Assembly (NCBI GenBank): GCA_046347015.1
Contig: JAXMHA010000018.1
Span: 1 to 53,967, forward strand
Direction: 5' to 3'
Length of the DNA: 53,967 nt
Source: Dokdonella_A sp046347015
GTDB taxonomy: Bacteria; Pseudomonadota; Gammaproteobacteria; Xanthomonadales; Rhodanobacteraceae
How positions within the stretch are numbered: the first letter of the stretch is position 1; the number at the start of each line of letters is the position of its first letter. Positions 42,452-52,411 of this stretch are shown piece by piece. A program made the position numbers and the translations under genes. The notes under the pieces were generated by a model. That model saw only the letters and a list, made by a program, of their open reading frames with translations. It was not told the DNA's origin and searched no databases.

Positions 42452-44368
42452 TCAGCGAGCGCCGGCGAGCAGTGACTCCGCCAAGGCCCTTGGCGCCGCG
42501 GTCATGCTCGCCAATCCGGCCTCGCGAACCCCGTCCACCATCGAACTGACGACGCACGTCGCGGGGTCCTGCGCATAGACCTTGCCGCCCTTCAGGGCCA
42601 GGTAGCTGCAACCTTCGACCGCATCGTTCGTCATGCCCGAGAACACGATCGCGCCCGCGCTGGCGCCAAACCGGTCGGCGACCTCGTACAGCACCTGGTC
42701 GATCGACGGCAGGTATTCGGCCTGCGTCTCGTTGTCCTCCAGCGTGACGACGCCATCCTTGCCGACGGTGAGCTTGCGCGCCGCGGGAACGACCACGACC
42801 TCGCCGTGTCCCACCCGATCGCCGTGTTGCGGCGTACGCACCGTGAGCGGCGTCGCCCGCGCAAGCTGCCGGGCGAGCACGTCGGCGAACTCCGCGCCCA
42901 TGTGTTGCGCCAGCAGGAACAGGGCCGGGTATCCGGCCGGGATGGCCGCCAGGAATTCGCGTACCGCCTCCGGGCCACCGATCGACGCCGCGAGCACCCA
43001 CACCCGTTCGATGACGGCGGCCGATTCGAGTCCCAGGGCTGGTGCCGGGCCCGGTGCGACGTCGAACGGCTGCGGCGCGACCGCTTCCTCGAGCGGAATG
43101 CGTTCGAGGGGAACGGGAGCCGCGTTGGCGACGGAGTCTTCGGCCGGTGCGTCGGGCGCGAGGAACTCGGCGGCGCTGACGGTCTCGATGCCGAATGCGG
43201 CGGCACCATCCCCTTCCCCGGCAACGCCCGCGTCGACCGCGTCGAGCAGTTCCTCGAGCGTCCAGTTGTCGGCCTCGCCGTAGGCAGGCGGGATGCCGGC
43301 GGAAACCGCCGGCGCCCGCGAAGTTGCTGCCTTTGCCGCTGCCGGAACCACGGCCGGTTGCTGGTCGTCGGGCAACGCAATCGAGACCAGGTCCCAATCC
43401 GGGACCTGCGGATCGAAGTCAGCGCGGACCGCGGGCTCCGGCTGTCCCTCATCGCCAGCCTCCGCTTCGGCAAGCCCCGCGTCGTCGCCGTCGAGCGCAA
43501 GGCTCCATTCCGGTACGGACGGGAGGACACCGTCGCCGCCTGCTTCGGTTTCAGGTGGCTTCGTCGCCGCACCGGCCAGATCTTCGGCCGATTCGGACCC
43601 GGCTTCCGATTCGATGTCGAGGGTCCACTCGATCGGCACCGGGATTTCATCCGGTGCTTCGGATGCGCCGGTGACGGACTCCGGCACCCGTTGCGCGTCG
43701 GCAAGTCCTTCTGTCGATACGGCGTCGAGGTCGCCCATTGCCACTGGCGATTCGAAATCGAAATCGAGATCGCCGGGAGCATCGACGGTATCCGCGGTGC
43801 CTGTTGCCGATGCGTCGGCAGCGACTGCCAAGGGTGCGTCAGAAGCCTCGGTCGCCACATCGTGCCCTCCTGCGACGGGGGCTGCGACCGTTTTCACTTC
43901 CTGCGGTACCGGCGCTTCGGCGGCCGCTGCATGCGGCGCGCCTGCGGACGGCTCCCCGGCTGCCGGTGGTTCAGGCACCGGAATCGGTTCAGCACCGGGT
44001 GGACGCGGCGGATCGATGTAAGCGCCACCGGTGATCTTCGCGGCCAGATGGCGCGCCCAACGCGCTTCGTCCCAACCATCGAGGCCAGCCGAAGCCTCGG
44101 CATCATTCAACACGACGGTGTAGCGACCGGATTCCAGCGCGGCCAGGACATCGTCGACGGAATCGGGGGCGTCCGCATCGAGGTTGACGACGACAACACG
44201 GGCACCGGAGCCATCGAGGGTGCCGGGGTCGAACTGCGCAAGCGCGGATTCGTAGACGATCGCGGTGCCCGTCGCGGCGATGACATCGCGCACCCGGCGC
44301 GCGGATTCCGCCCGCTGGTAGACGAAAGCGAGCGCAGGCACCGCGGAACCCCGATCAGGCATTGCCAC
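42452..44368 (-). CDS. chpB: CheB-type methylesterase with long linker
   Basis: The C-terminal 190 residues are a CheB methylesterase domain: S462 in LAASIGGPEA, H489 in LAQHMGAEF, and D582 in SGMTNDAVEG form the catalytic triad. It would demethylate the pilus chemoreceptor PilJ. The N-terminal 130 residues look like a degraded receiver domain without the acidic pair. About 300 residues of acidic, Ala/Pro/Glu-rich linker join the two. A GTG at 44368 with GGGAG six bases upstream is used as start; ATG at 44362 is an alternative. It overlaps the end of chpA. Confidence 0.85.
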   Translation of the reverse strand: MAMPDRGSAVPALAFVYQRAESARRVRDVIAATGTAIVYESALAQFDPGTLDGSGARVVVVNLDADAPDSVDDVLAALESGRYTVVLNDAEASAGLDGWDEARWARHLAAKITGGAYIDPPRPPGAEPIPVPEPPAAGEPSAGAPHAAAAEAPVPQEVKTVAAPVAGGHDVATEASDAPLAVAADASATGTADTVDAPGDLDFDFESPVAMGDLDAVSTEGLADAQRVPESVTGASEAPDEIPVPIEWTLDIESEAGSESAEDLAGAATKPPETEAGGDGVLPSVPEWSLALDGDDAGLAEAEAGDEGQPEPAVRADFDPQVPDWDLVSIALPDDQQPAVVPAAAKAATSRAPAVSAGIPPAYGEADNWTLEELLDAVDAGVAGEGDGAAAFGIETVSAAEFLAPDAPAEDSVANAAPVPLERIPLEEAVAPQPFDVAPGPAPALGLESAAVIERVWVLAASIGGPEAVREFLAAIPAGYPALFLLAQHMGAEFADVLARQLARATPLTVRTPQHGDRVGHGEVVVVPAARKLTVGKDGVVTLEDNETQAEYLPSIDQVLYEVADRFGASAGAIVFSGMTNDAVEGCSYLALKGGKVYAQDPATCVVSSMVDGVREAGLASMTAAPRALAESLLAGAR

Positions 44369-47300
44369 CGGGAGCTCCCACGATGGCGAGTACGTGGGCC
44401 AGCAGGTCCGCCTCCTGGTACGGCTTGCCGAGGTAATGCCGCACCCCGACTTCCAGCGCGCGTTGGCGGTGCTTCTCGCCGGTGCGCGAAGTCACCATGA
44501 TGATCGGCACGTGCTTGAGGCGTGCGTCGTTGCGCATGTAGGTGGCGAGTTCGTAGCCGTCCATCCGCGGCATCTCGATGTCGAGCAGCATGAGGTCCGG
44601 AACGCGTTCCTGCAGCTTGTCGATCGCATCGAGTCCGTCCTTGGCGGTGACGACCTCGAGCTCGGCGCGTTCGAGGACGCGGCTGGTCACCTTGCGCATC
44701 GTGATCGAATCGTCGACCACCATCACCAGCGGGTGAGCGCGCGGCCCCTGCAGCGCATCCGGCTGGAGGACGTGCGGCGCGACCGGTGGCACGCCCGACA
44801 CGATCGCCTGCTCGCGCAGCGACGCGACGCGGCGCACCAGCGGCGCGAGGTCCAGGATCATGACCACCGAGCCGTCGCCCATGATCGTCGCGCCGAAGAT
44901 GCCCGGGATTGAACTCACCTGCGGCCCGACCGACTTCACGACGATCTCGCGGGATCCGATCACCGCATCGATGCGCACCGCCGCGCGCTGGTCACCGGTC
45001 CGCGTCATCAACAGCGGCAACTGGGTTTCATCGCCCGTCACGCGGCCGGGTGGCACGCCGAGCAACTGCGACAATTCGTAGATCGCGAACTCCTCGCCCG
45101 CATACGGGAATACCGGAGTGCCCGACATCATGCGCCGCGCCAGGTCCTCGCGCGAAATGCGCGCAACGCCGAGCACCGAGGAGAGCGGCACCGCGTAGAC
45201 GTGCTCGGCAAGCTGCACGAGGATCGCCTGGGTCACGGCGAGCGTGAACGGCAGGCGTACCGTGAAGGTCGCACCGCGCCCCGGCACCGAATCGATCCGC
45301 AGCGAACCACCGAGCTGCTTGATCTCGTTGTGCACCACGTCCATGCCGACGCCGCGGCCGGCCAGTTGCGTGATCTTCCCCGCGGTCGAGAAACCCGACT
45401 CGAGCACGAACCCGTACAGATCGCGGTCGCCGAGTTCCGTTTCCGGCCGCATCAACCCGCGCTCGATCGCGGTACGCCGGATCGATTCGCGGTCGAGTCC
45501 GCGGCCGTCATCGCTGAGCTGCAGCACGACCTCGGTGGCATCGCGGCTCACGGCGATCGTGACGGTGCCATCCGCCGGCTTGCCGGCGGCCACCCGCTCG
45601 TCGGGCATCTCGATGCCGTGTGCGAGCGCATTGCGCAACATGTGCTCGAACGGGGCCTTCATGCGGTCGAGCAGCGTACGGTCCATTTCGCCCTGCGCGC
45701 CTTCGACGCGAAGCTGGGCGCGCTTGCCGAGGTCGTGCGCGGTCTGGCGCAGCGTCCGGCGCAGGTTCGGCAGGATCGCCTCGAACGGCACCATGCGCGT
45801 GCGCATGAGGCCTTCCTGCAGGTCGGAATTGACTCGCGACTGCTGTTGCAACAGCGTCTCGGACTGGCGGGAGGTGTCTTCCAGAAGACCCTGGATCGAC
45901 ACAAGGTCCGAAACGGATTCGCCAATGGCCCGCGACAACTGCTGCAGGTGGGAGAAGCGATCGAGTTCGAGCGGATCGAAGTCGTTGCCGCCCGCGTCGT
46001 GATGCTCGCGCTGGTAGCGCGCGATGATCTGCGCTTCGGTTTCCATTTCGAGCGTACGCAACTGCTCGCGCAGGCGCTTCACCGTCTGGTCGAGCTCGAC
46101 GAGATTGAAACGGAACGAGCCGACCTGCTGTTCGAGGCGGGAACGGTAGATCGAAACCTCGCCGGCGAAGTTGACGAGGTTGTCCAGGAGTTCGGAGCGG
46201 ACCCGGATCATTTCACGCGGTGCGCCCGGTTCCTCCTCTTCGGCACCGCCCGCCGTGACCGGTGGTGGCGCCGGACGCCGGATGGGTGCAGCCGGTGCCT
46301 GCTCCCGTTGGCCCTTCTCGTCGCGTGGCCGCCGCGCGGGCTTCGCCGGTTTCGGCGCTTCCGCAGCTGCGAGCGGTACTCCCGCCGCAAGCTGTTCGAA
46401 GCGGCGGATTGCATGCGTCGGAAGCTCGACGGCCTTGCGGTCGGCGACACGCTCGAGAAGTTGCTTCAGGCGGTCGAACCCGGACTCGAGCGATTCGACG
46501 TTGCAGCGGTCGATGCGGCCGCGTCCCTCGCCGATGGCCTCGAGCAGTGACTCCATCGCATGGCTCAGCTCGGCGACGGGCGGCAATCCCGCCATCCGTG
46601 CGCCACCCTTCAGGGTGTGCAGGTCGCGGCGCAAGTCGGTGACGTGGTCGCCCTGGTCGGGTGCGCCACGGAGCTTCGCGAGCACGCCATCCGCATGATC
46701 GAGGATGTCGCGCCCTTCGTCGACGAAGATGTCGAGGAGGTCGGAATCGAGATCGGCAATGTCGAGCGGCGAATCCGGCTGGGGATCTTCCTCGAGCGGA
46801 GGCGCGGCGGGTCCCTCGAGCACGGCTGCCGCGACCGGCGGCGCCATGGTCGCGACGGTCGCCGTCCCCGCGGTGCGTTGCCTCACGGATTCGAGGGCGT
46901 GCGCGACCAGCGGTGCCAGCGCGCCAACGGCCGCGACTTCCTGTTCCGACGTATCGGGGACCGTGACGGGCGGCAATTCGCCGAGGCTGCCGGCCCCGGC
47001 CGTCGCCGGTTCCGCGGCCGCTTCCGGTTCCGGCGTTGCCGGCTCTTCCGGTTCGGCCTTCGCGCCACTGGCCGCGGGCGGCGTCTCCGGCGAAGCAGGT
47101 ACGTCAGCCTCGGCACTGGCTCCTTTCTCCAGCGCGACAGGCGCGGTGGATTCGGAAGCATCGACCGGTTCCGGGGCATACAGGTGCCGCGACGTGGACG
47201 GTTCGGGCAATTCGTCGCGCAACGCGATCGCCCGCTCGGCGAGCGTCGTGGTATCCGGCAGTTCCAACGCTCCACTGTCGAGCGCGGACAGCGTCGCGCG

Positions 47301-50222
47301 GACGACATCCGACGCCGCTCGCAGGGCCTCGACGCCATCCGCGGCCGGGGACGCGCCGGCCGCGCGCAGCCGCTTGACGTAGCCTTCGAGCGGAGCGAGC
47401 ACCGAGACCAGCGTCGGTATCTCGACCATCGCAATCGCCCCGTGCAGCGTGTGCAGCGCCCGCAACAGGATTTCGCTCGCGGGTGCCGGCAGGTTCTGCA
47501 GGTAGTCGGCAATGACGGCCAGGTGGGTATCCGCTTCGCTCTTCAGGATGTCGAACAGCACCGGGTCGATCTGGACGCCGGCATCGGCGCCGAATGTGCC
47601 CACCCGGTCGGCTTCGTGATACTGGCCGGCATTGGCGGATTCCGGGTCGCCCGCAGACTCGACCACCGGTTCACCGCCCACCAGCAATTCTTCAGCGTGC
47701 GGCGCCGCCGCCTGGTCGATGCCCGCGATGACACCCGCGACGGCATCGGGTTCCGCGGCGGACCCCCGAGATCCGGCGGAGAATGGATCCGTGGATCCCG
47801 CCGCCGCACGGTCGGCAACTCCCATGAGTCCGGCAATGTCGGCCGTCGGCGTGGCACCGTCGCGCAACGCATCCCGCAACTGCGGCAAGGCAGCCACCGC
47901 ACGCTCGACGAGCGTCACGACCGGCCGGCCGGCCGTGACGGTCCGATCGAGGACGCGGTTCAGGGCGTTTTCGATTTTCCACGCGAATTCGCCGAGGGCG
48001 ACGGCGCCGACCAACCGCCCCGATCCCTTCAGGGTATGCCACGACCGTCGCAACGGGCGCAGTTCCTCGAGGTCGGCGGGATCGGATTTCCAGCGCGGCA
48101 ATTGCTTCTCGAGGTTCGCCAGTTCCTCGTCCACCTCCTCGAGGAACACGTCGCGGATGTCCGCGCCGATCTCCACGCCCGGCGTGTCCTGGAAACGGAA
48201 CGGCAATTCCGGTGCGCTCACCACGGGCGCCGCATCGTTCGCGGCGGGTGGCGCTGCGGTCGGAATGGTTTCGGCGAACCGCAAGCCGCCGACGTCGTGG
48301 GCCGGATCCACGGTGTCGCCGGTTTCGCCGATGACGAGATCGCCGAGGTCATCACCCGGAACGATGTCGACGGCGCTCAATTCCGGCACGCGTTCCGCCT
48401 CGGTTTCCTTGGCCACCACCGGCGCAGCAGAGGCCGCGGCGCCCTCTGCTGCTTCGGGTCCATCGAAGACCGGGAAGGTACCGATCGCTCCCGGCGCCAC
48501 TCCCGATGGTGAATCGGGAGTCGGTGGAACCGGCCAATAGCCGAGGCGTCCCAGGCTGCCACGCGCCACTTCGAGGATCCGCCCGCGATCCCCGCGCTGC
48601 TCGCGCGTGGCTTCGAGGTAGTACTCGAGTGCCGCGACGACATCGGCAATCCGGTCCATCTGCTCGACCGCCGGGATCCGCCGCAGGCGCAGCAGTTCGT
48701 CGTCGACGAACCGCTCGAAGCCGCGGGCGACGCGCGCGGCGTCGTCCTGGCCGAGCATGCCGAGCGCACCGGCAACCTCGCGCATCAGGCGCGGCACTTC
48801 GGCCAGCCGTTCGTGGTCCCAGGGCGATTCAATGAACGCGATGACGCTGTCCTTGGCGCGCGTGATGTTGACGCCGGCCTCGCGCATCAGCGCATCGACG
48901 AGCTTGCGGACTTCGGCGCTCGGCAATGCGTCCTCTTCCGTCTCTTGCGGCTCCTCGGCACCGAGCCGTTCGATGTGGTCATCGAGCGAAGCCTCGACGT
49001 ACAGCAAGGCACCGGCCACGTCGAGCAGGACGTTCTCGTCGGCGGGACGGCGGCCGTCGGCGATCTCGGAGATCACTTGGCACTGCTCGTTGACGAGGCG
49101 CCGGGGCACGCCGAGCCCGAGCATGCCGAGCGTGTCGGCGACCCGCGCCAAGGTCGCGAGGTGGACGGACAAGCCGTCGCCATCGCGTGCCGCGGAGCGC
49201 AGGTGGATGTCCAGTGCCTCCTTGACGCGCAGCAGGTCGTCCCGGATCGCCATCGACACGGTGTCGAGCAGCATCCGGTTGTGGCCCGTCATCGATCCCT
49301 GGGCATGGCGCAACTCGGTTTCGGTCGGCAACAGCGTGTCGAGGTGGTACGTGCCGCGGACCGCGGTGCATCGTGCGCCGGCCGATTCGGCGTGCGCGAC
49401 GTAGTACAGCAGGTTGCGGTCGAGGTCGTGCGGCGGCGTGCCGACGAACCCGGTTTCGCCGACGTCGCCGAACCGCTTGATCTCGCGGTCGATGGCGCCC
49501 AACAGCAACTTGATGGACACGCCGGGTTCGAGCGCGCCGTCGCGGACGGCTTCGACCACCGCCGCGGCGATCCACCACAACCGGCGCGGTTCGGCGCCGA
49601 ACGAAATCCCGCGCAACTGGTCCAGCAGGTCGATGAGGCGATCGAGATGCTTCGTTTCGGATTCCTCGCGGTACCACTTCAGCAGCGCCGCCTGGTACGC
49701 GAGGCGCAGCCGCAAGGTCCGATGGTGCAGCTCGATCTGCGGTGCAGGTTCGGCGGCTCCGACCGCGGACGCCGGCATCGCAACACCCAGGTCGGGTGAA
49801 AACAGCGCCGATTCCGACAGCAGCTTCTCGCCGAGGCAGGCGCGAACGTCGTTCAACAACGGCAGCAGGACGATCGGGATGTCCTTGTAGCCGCCCTGCA
49901 ACCGCTCGAGATAGTCCGGCAGTTGCACGAGCCCGCGCATCAGGACCGAGCAGGACTCCTCGCGCTGGCGCACCCGTTCTTCGGCCAATGCCTGCGCGAG
50001 ATGTTCCATCTCCTCGACGACCATGGCTGCACCGTACAGCTCGACCATGCGCAGCGTGCCCTGCACCTGGTGCAACTGGGTCGCGCACTGGCGCAAAAGG
50101 TCACGGGCCGAAGGATCTTCCGAATAGGCAACCAACGACTGCCGCGCCTGCTTCAGCGTCTCGTCGAGCTCATGCTTGACCCAGGCGAGCGGAGCGTTGC
50201 CGGTGGCGTCGTTGAGTTTCAT
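44355..50222 (-). CDS. chpA: Pil-Chp hybrid histidine kinase, CheA type
   Basis: The central kinase of type IV pilus chemosensing. Of 1,955 residues, the N-terminal 500 hold degenerate Hpt and FimL-like repeats (LHQVQGTLRMVEL near residue 50). Three clear Hpt domains follow, with WHTLKGSGR near residue 726, LHTLHGAIAMV near 922 and DLHTLKGGARMAG near 1200. Dimerisation (LDNLVNFAGEVSIYRSRLEQ), ATPase (NALAHGIE near 1530, DDGRGLD, GRGVGMDVV), CheW-like and receiver (VMVVDDSITMRK near 1834, LLDIEMPRMDGYE) domains complete it. It phosphorylates PilG and PilH. It follows pilJ by 91 bases without pilK. Confidence 0.95.
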   Translation of the reverse strand: MKLNDATGNAPLAWVKHELDETLKQARQSLVAYSEDPSARDLLRQCATQLHQVQGTLRMVELYGAAMVVEEMEHLAQALAEERVRQREESCSVLMRGLVQLPDYLERLQGGYKDIPIVLLPLLNDVRACLGEKLLSESALFSPDLGVAMPASAVGAAEPAPQIELHHRTLRLRLAYQAALLKWYREESETKHLDRLIDLLDQLRGISFGAEPRRLWWIAAAVVEAVRDGALEPGVSIKLLLGAIDREIKRFGDVGETGFVGTPPHDLDRNLLYYVAHAESAGARCTAVRGTYHLDTLLPTETELRHAQGSMTGHNRMLLDTVSMAIRDDLLRVKEALDIHLRSAARDGDGLSVHLATLARVADTLGMLGLGVPRRLVNEQCQVISEIADGRRPADENVLLDVAGALLYVEASLDDHIERLGAEEPQETEEDALPSAEVRKLVDALMREAGVNITRAKDSVIAFIESPWDHERLAEVPRLMREVAGALGMLGQDDAARVARGFERFVDDELLRLRRIPAVEQMDRIADVVAALEYYLEATREQRGDRGRILEVARGSLGRLGYWPVPPTPDSPSGVAPGAIGTFPVFDGPEAAEGAAASAAPVVAKETEAERVPELSAVDIVPGDDLGDLVIGETGDTVDPAHDVGGLRFAETIPTAAPPAANDAAPVVSAPELPFRFQDTPGVEIGADIRDVFLEEVDEELANLEKQLPRWKSDPADLEELRPLRRSWHTLKGSGRLVGAVALGEFAWKIENALNRVLDRTVTAGRPVVTLVERAVAALPQLRDALRDGATPTADIAGLMGVADRAAAGSTDPFSAGSRGSAAEPDAVAGVIAGIDQAAAPHAEELLVGGEPVVESAGDPESANAGQYHEADRVGTFGADAGVQIDPVLFDILKSEADTHLAVIADYLQNLPAPASEILLRALHTLHGAIAMVEIPTLVSVLAPLEGYVKRLRAAGASPAADGVEALRAASDVVRATLSALDSGALELPDTTTLAERAIALRDELPEPSTSRHLYAPEPVDASESTAPVALEKGASAEADVPASPETPPAASGAKAEPEEPATPEPEAAAEPATAGAGSLGELPPVTVPDTSEQEVAAVGALAPLVAHALESVRQRTAGTATVATMAPPVAAAVLEGPAAPPLEEDPQPDSPLDIADLDSDLLDIFVDEGRDILDHADGVLAKLRGAPDQGDHVTDLRRDLHTLKGGARMAGLPPVAELSHAMESLLEAIGEGRGRIDRCNVESLESGFDRLKQLLERVADRKAVELPTHAIRRFEQLAAGVPLAAAEAPKPAKPARRPRDEKGQREQAPAAPIRRPAPPPVTAGGAEEEEPGAPREMIRVRSELLDNLVNFAGEVSIYRSRLEQQVGSFRFNLVELDQTVKRLREQLRTLEMETEAQIIARYQREHHDAGGNDFDPLELDRFSHLQQLSRAIGESVSDLVSIQGLLEDTSRQSETLLQQQSRVNSDLQEGLMRTRMVPFEAILPNLRRTLRQTAHDLGKRAQLRVEGAQGEMDRTLLDRMKAPFEHMLRNALAHGIEMPDERVAAGKPADGTVTIAVSRDATEVVLQLSDDGRGLDRESIRRTAIERGLMRPETELGDRDLYGFVLESGFSTAGKITQLAGRGVGMDVVHNEIKQLGGSLRIDSVPGRGATFTVRLPFTLAVTQAILVQLAEHVYAVPLSSVLGVARISREDLARRMMSGTPVFPYAGEEFAIYELSQLLGVPPGRVTGDETQLPLLMTRTGDQRAAVRIDAVIGSREIVVKSVGPQVSSIPGIFGATIMGDGSVVMILDLAPLVRRVASLREQAIVSGVPPVAPHVLQPDALQGPRAHPLVMVVDDSITMRKVTSRVLERAELEVVTAKDGLDAIDKLQERVPDLMLLDIEMPRMDGYELATYMRNDARLKHVPIIMVTSRTGEKHRQRALEVGVRHYLGKPYQEADLLAHVLAIVGAPGGNA

Positions 50223-50313
50223 CGATCCGCGTCCCGTGGACACGAGGCCCGGCAAGGCGAGCCGTGGACGGGCATTCGTCCGCGCGTGACGTGACTGCCC
50301 TGGCGCGGTGCGT

Positions 50314-52347
50314 TCATGCCGGCAGCTTGAAGTCCGCGACGGACCGGCGCAGGTCGGACGCCAGTTGCGCGAGGTTGCCGATCGATTCGGCAGTCTGACC
50401 CGCACCCACCGACGTCTGGCTGGTGATGCCCTGGACGACGTTCATCGTCGAGGAAATGCTCGATGCCACCGACGATTGCTGTCGCGCGGCTTTCGAGATG
50501 CCCTGGATCAGCCCGGCGAGGTCCTTCGAAACTTTCTCGATGTCACCGAGCGCGGTGCCCGCGTCCTCGGCCCGCCGCGCCCCGGAGACGACTTCGGAGG
50601 TCGTCTGCTCCATCGAGGTGACGGCCTCGTTGGTGTCGGACTGGATCGCCTGCACCAGCGTCTCGATGCGCCGGGTCGCCGCCGACGCGCGCTCGGCCAG
50701 CCGTTGCACCTCGTCGGCCACTACCGCGAAGCCCCGCCCGGCTTCGCCGGCGGATGCCGCCTGGATCGCGGCGTTCAACGCGAGGATGTTGGTCTGCTCG
50801 GACAGGTCGTTGATCAGTTCCACGATCGAACCGATTTCCTGCGACGACTCGCCGAGCCGCTTGATGCGCTTGGACGTCTCCTGGATCTGGTCGCGGATCG
50901 AATCCATGCCCTGGATCGTCTGGCGCACGATCGTCGCGCCGTTGGCGGCGATCTTGACCGAACGCTGCGCGACGTCGGCGCTCTCCGCCGAATTGCGCGA
51001 AACCTGGTCGATCGACTGCGCCATGTCGTTGATCGCCGCCGACGCGGACGTGATCTGCTGGGCCTGGTGCTCCGACGCCTCGGCGAGCTGCATCGCCGTG
51101 CCCTGGGTCTCGTTGGCCGCCGTCGCGACCTGCACCGCGGTTTCGTTGATCGTCGTGACCAGCGATCGCAGCGCCTCGACCGCGAAGTTGATCGAGTCGG
51201 CGATCGCACCGGTGATCTCCTCGGTGACGGTGGCCTTCACCGTGAGGTCGCCCTCCGCGAGCGACCCCATTTCATCGAGGAGCCGGAGGATGGCTTCCTG
51301 GTTGCGCTGGTTCAGTGCGGCCGTCGACTGATAGCGCGATTGCTGGTCACGGATCGTCCGGTAACCGAGGAACAGCAGCAGCAGGATGGCGGCCGCGGCG
51401 GCCGCACCGCCCCAGACGGGATTCGGGAACAGCCGCTTGTTCGGCAGGTCATCGACGCGCTGCGCCACGTTGCCGGCACGCAGCAACACACCCTGGCTGT
51501 CGGTCGACATGGCGTCGGCCGAGCGGCGTACCGCCGCGAGTCCGGTCGCCGCATCGAGGATCGCCTTGCGCGCGGTGGCGAGGCTGTTCCAGCGCTGCGC
51601 AACGTCATCGAGGATCTTGCGCGCATCGGCGTTGTCGATCGCCTTGATGTTGAGGTCCGGCGCCCCCGAGCGCAGGCCATCGACCACGACGCCGTAGAGC
51701 CGGGCGTCGCGCGAAAACCCGTCCGCTGCCGCCTGCACGTCGCTGACGCCGGTGAGGATCTCGTTGACCCGGCGCGCCATGCGGTCGGCGAGCTGCAACT
51801 GCCGCGACGCGATGTAGACCTGCGCTGATCCCGCGTTGCGCTCGGTCAGGATGTTCAGCACCTCGCTCATCCGGGAATTCAGCACCGACATCGCGTCGGA
51901 AATCGTCTTGCCGACGTTGCCGGCCCCGAGCACCAGGTCCTTCTCGCCGATGATGGTCGTGGCGTCGGTCTGCAACGCGGACCAGGACTTGTTCAGCGCT
52001 TCGAGTTCACCCCGTACCGACGACTGGTCGATGTAGGGCGGCATGCCGTGGCTGTCGCCCTTGTTCAACGCGGTGACGTACGAATCGATGCTCTTGCGCG
52101 ACGCGGCCAACTCGTCGAACGACGGGGCATTGCCCCCGGCGGCCTCGGCACCGTACTTGGCCAGCGCCTGCGACAGGACCTGGATGTTCGTCGTGTAGGC
52201 CACCGCCGCGCGGTCCTCCCGGTTCTTGAGATACAGGAACACGAAGTCGACGATCGCGAAAATGAACAAGGCGCCCAGCAGGACGAACAGCAACGGTTGG
52301 GTACCGCCGCTGCGCTCCTGTCCGATTTCTCCCCCTGTCGTGCTCAT
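50314..52347 (-). CDS. pilJ: Type IV pilus chemoreceptor PilJ
   Basis: PilJ is the methyl-accepting receptor of the Chp system at the cell poles. The 677 residues have helices at about 18-39 and 312-332 bounding a periplasmic PilJ-type domain of some 270 residues, a HAMP-like region, and a coiled-coil signalling domain with LSEQTNILALNAAIQAASAG and EAGRGFAVVADEVQRLAERA near residues 510-555. The ATG at 52347 follows pilI by 64 bases. The methylation segments have the expected Gln/Glu-rich runs. Confidence 0.96.
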   Translation of the reverse strand: MSTTGGEIGQERSGGTQPLLFVLLGALFIFAIVDFVFLYLKNREDRAAVAYTTNIQVLSQALAKYGAEAAGGNAPSFDELAASRKSIDSYVTALNKGDSHGMPPYIDQSSVRGELEALNKSWSALQTDATTIIGEKDLVLGAGNVGKTISDAMSVLNSRMSEVLNILTERNAGSAQVYIASRQLQLADRMARRVNEILTGVSDVQAAADGFSRDARLYGVVVDGLRSGAPDLNIKAIDNADARKILDDVAQRWNSLATARKAILDAATGLAAVRRSADAMSTDSQGVLLRAGNVAQRVDDLPNKRLFPNPVWGGAAAAAAILLLLFLGYRTIRDQQSRYQSTAALNQRNQEAILRLLDEMGSLAEGDLTVKATVTEEITGAIADSINFAVEALRSLVTTINETAVQVATAANETQGTAMQLAEASEHQAQQITSASAAINDMAQSIDQVSRNSAESADVAQRSVKIAANGATIVRQTIQGMDSIRDQIQETSKRIKRLGESSQEIGSIVELINDLSEQTNILALNAAIQAASAGEAGRGFAVVADEVQRLAERASAATRRIETLVQAIQSDTNEAVTSMEQTTSEVVSGARRAEDAGTALGDIEKVSKDLAGLIQGISKAARQQSSVASSISSTMNVVQGITSQTSVGAGQTAESIGNLAQLASDLRRSVADFKLPA

Positions 52348-52411
52348 GCCCCGTTCCCCCGTCCCGTCGATTCCGTACCCACCATTGCCAGCTTCCGACC
52401 CATGCCCGGCC

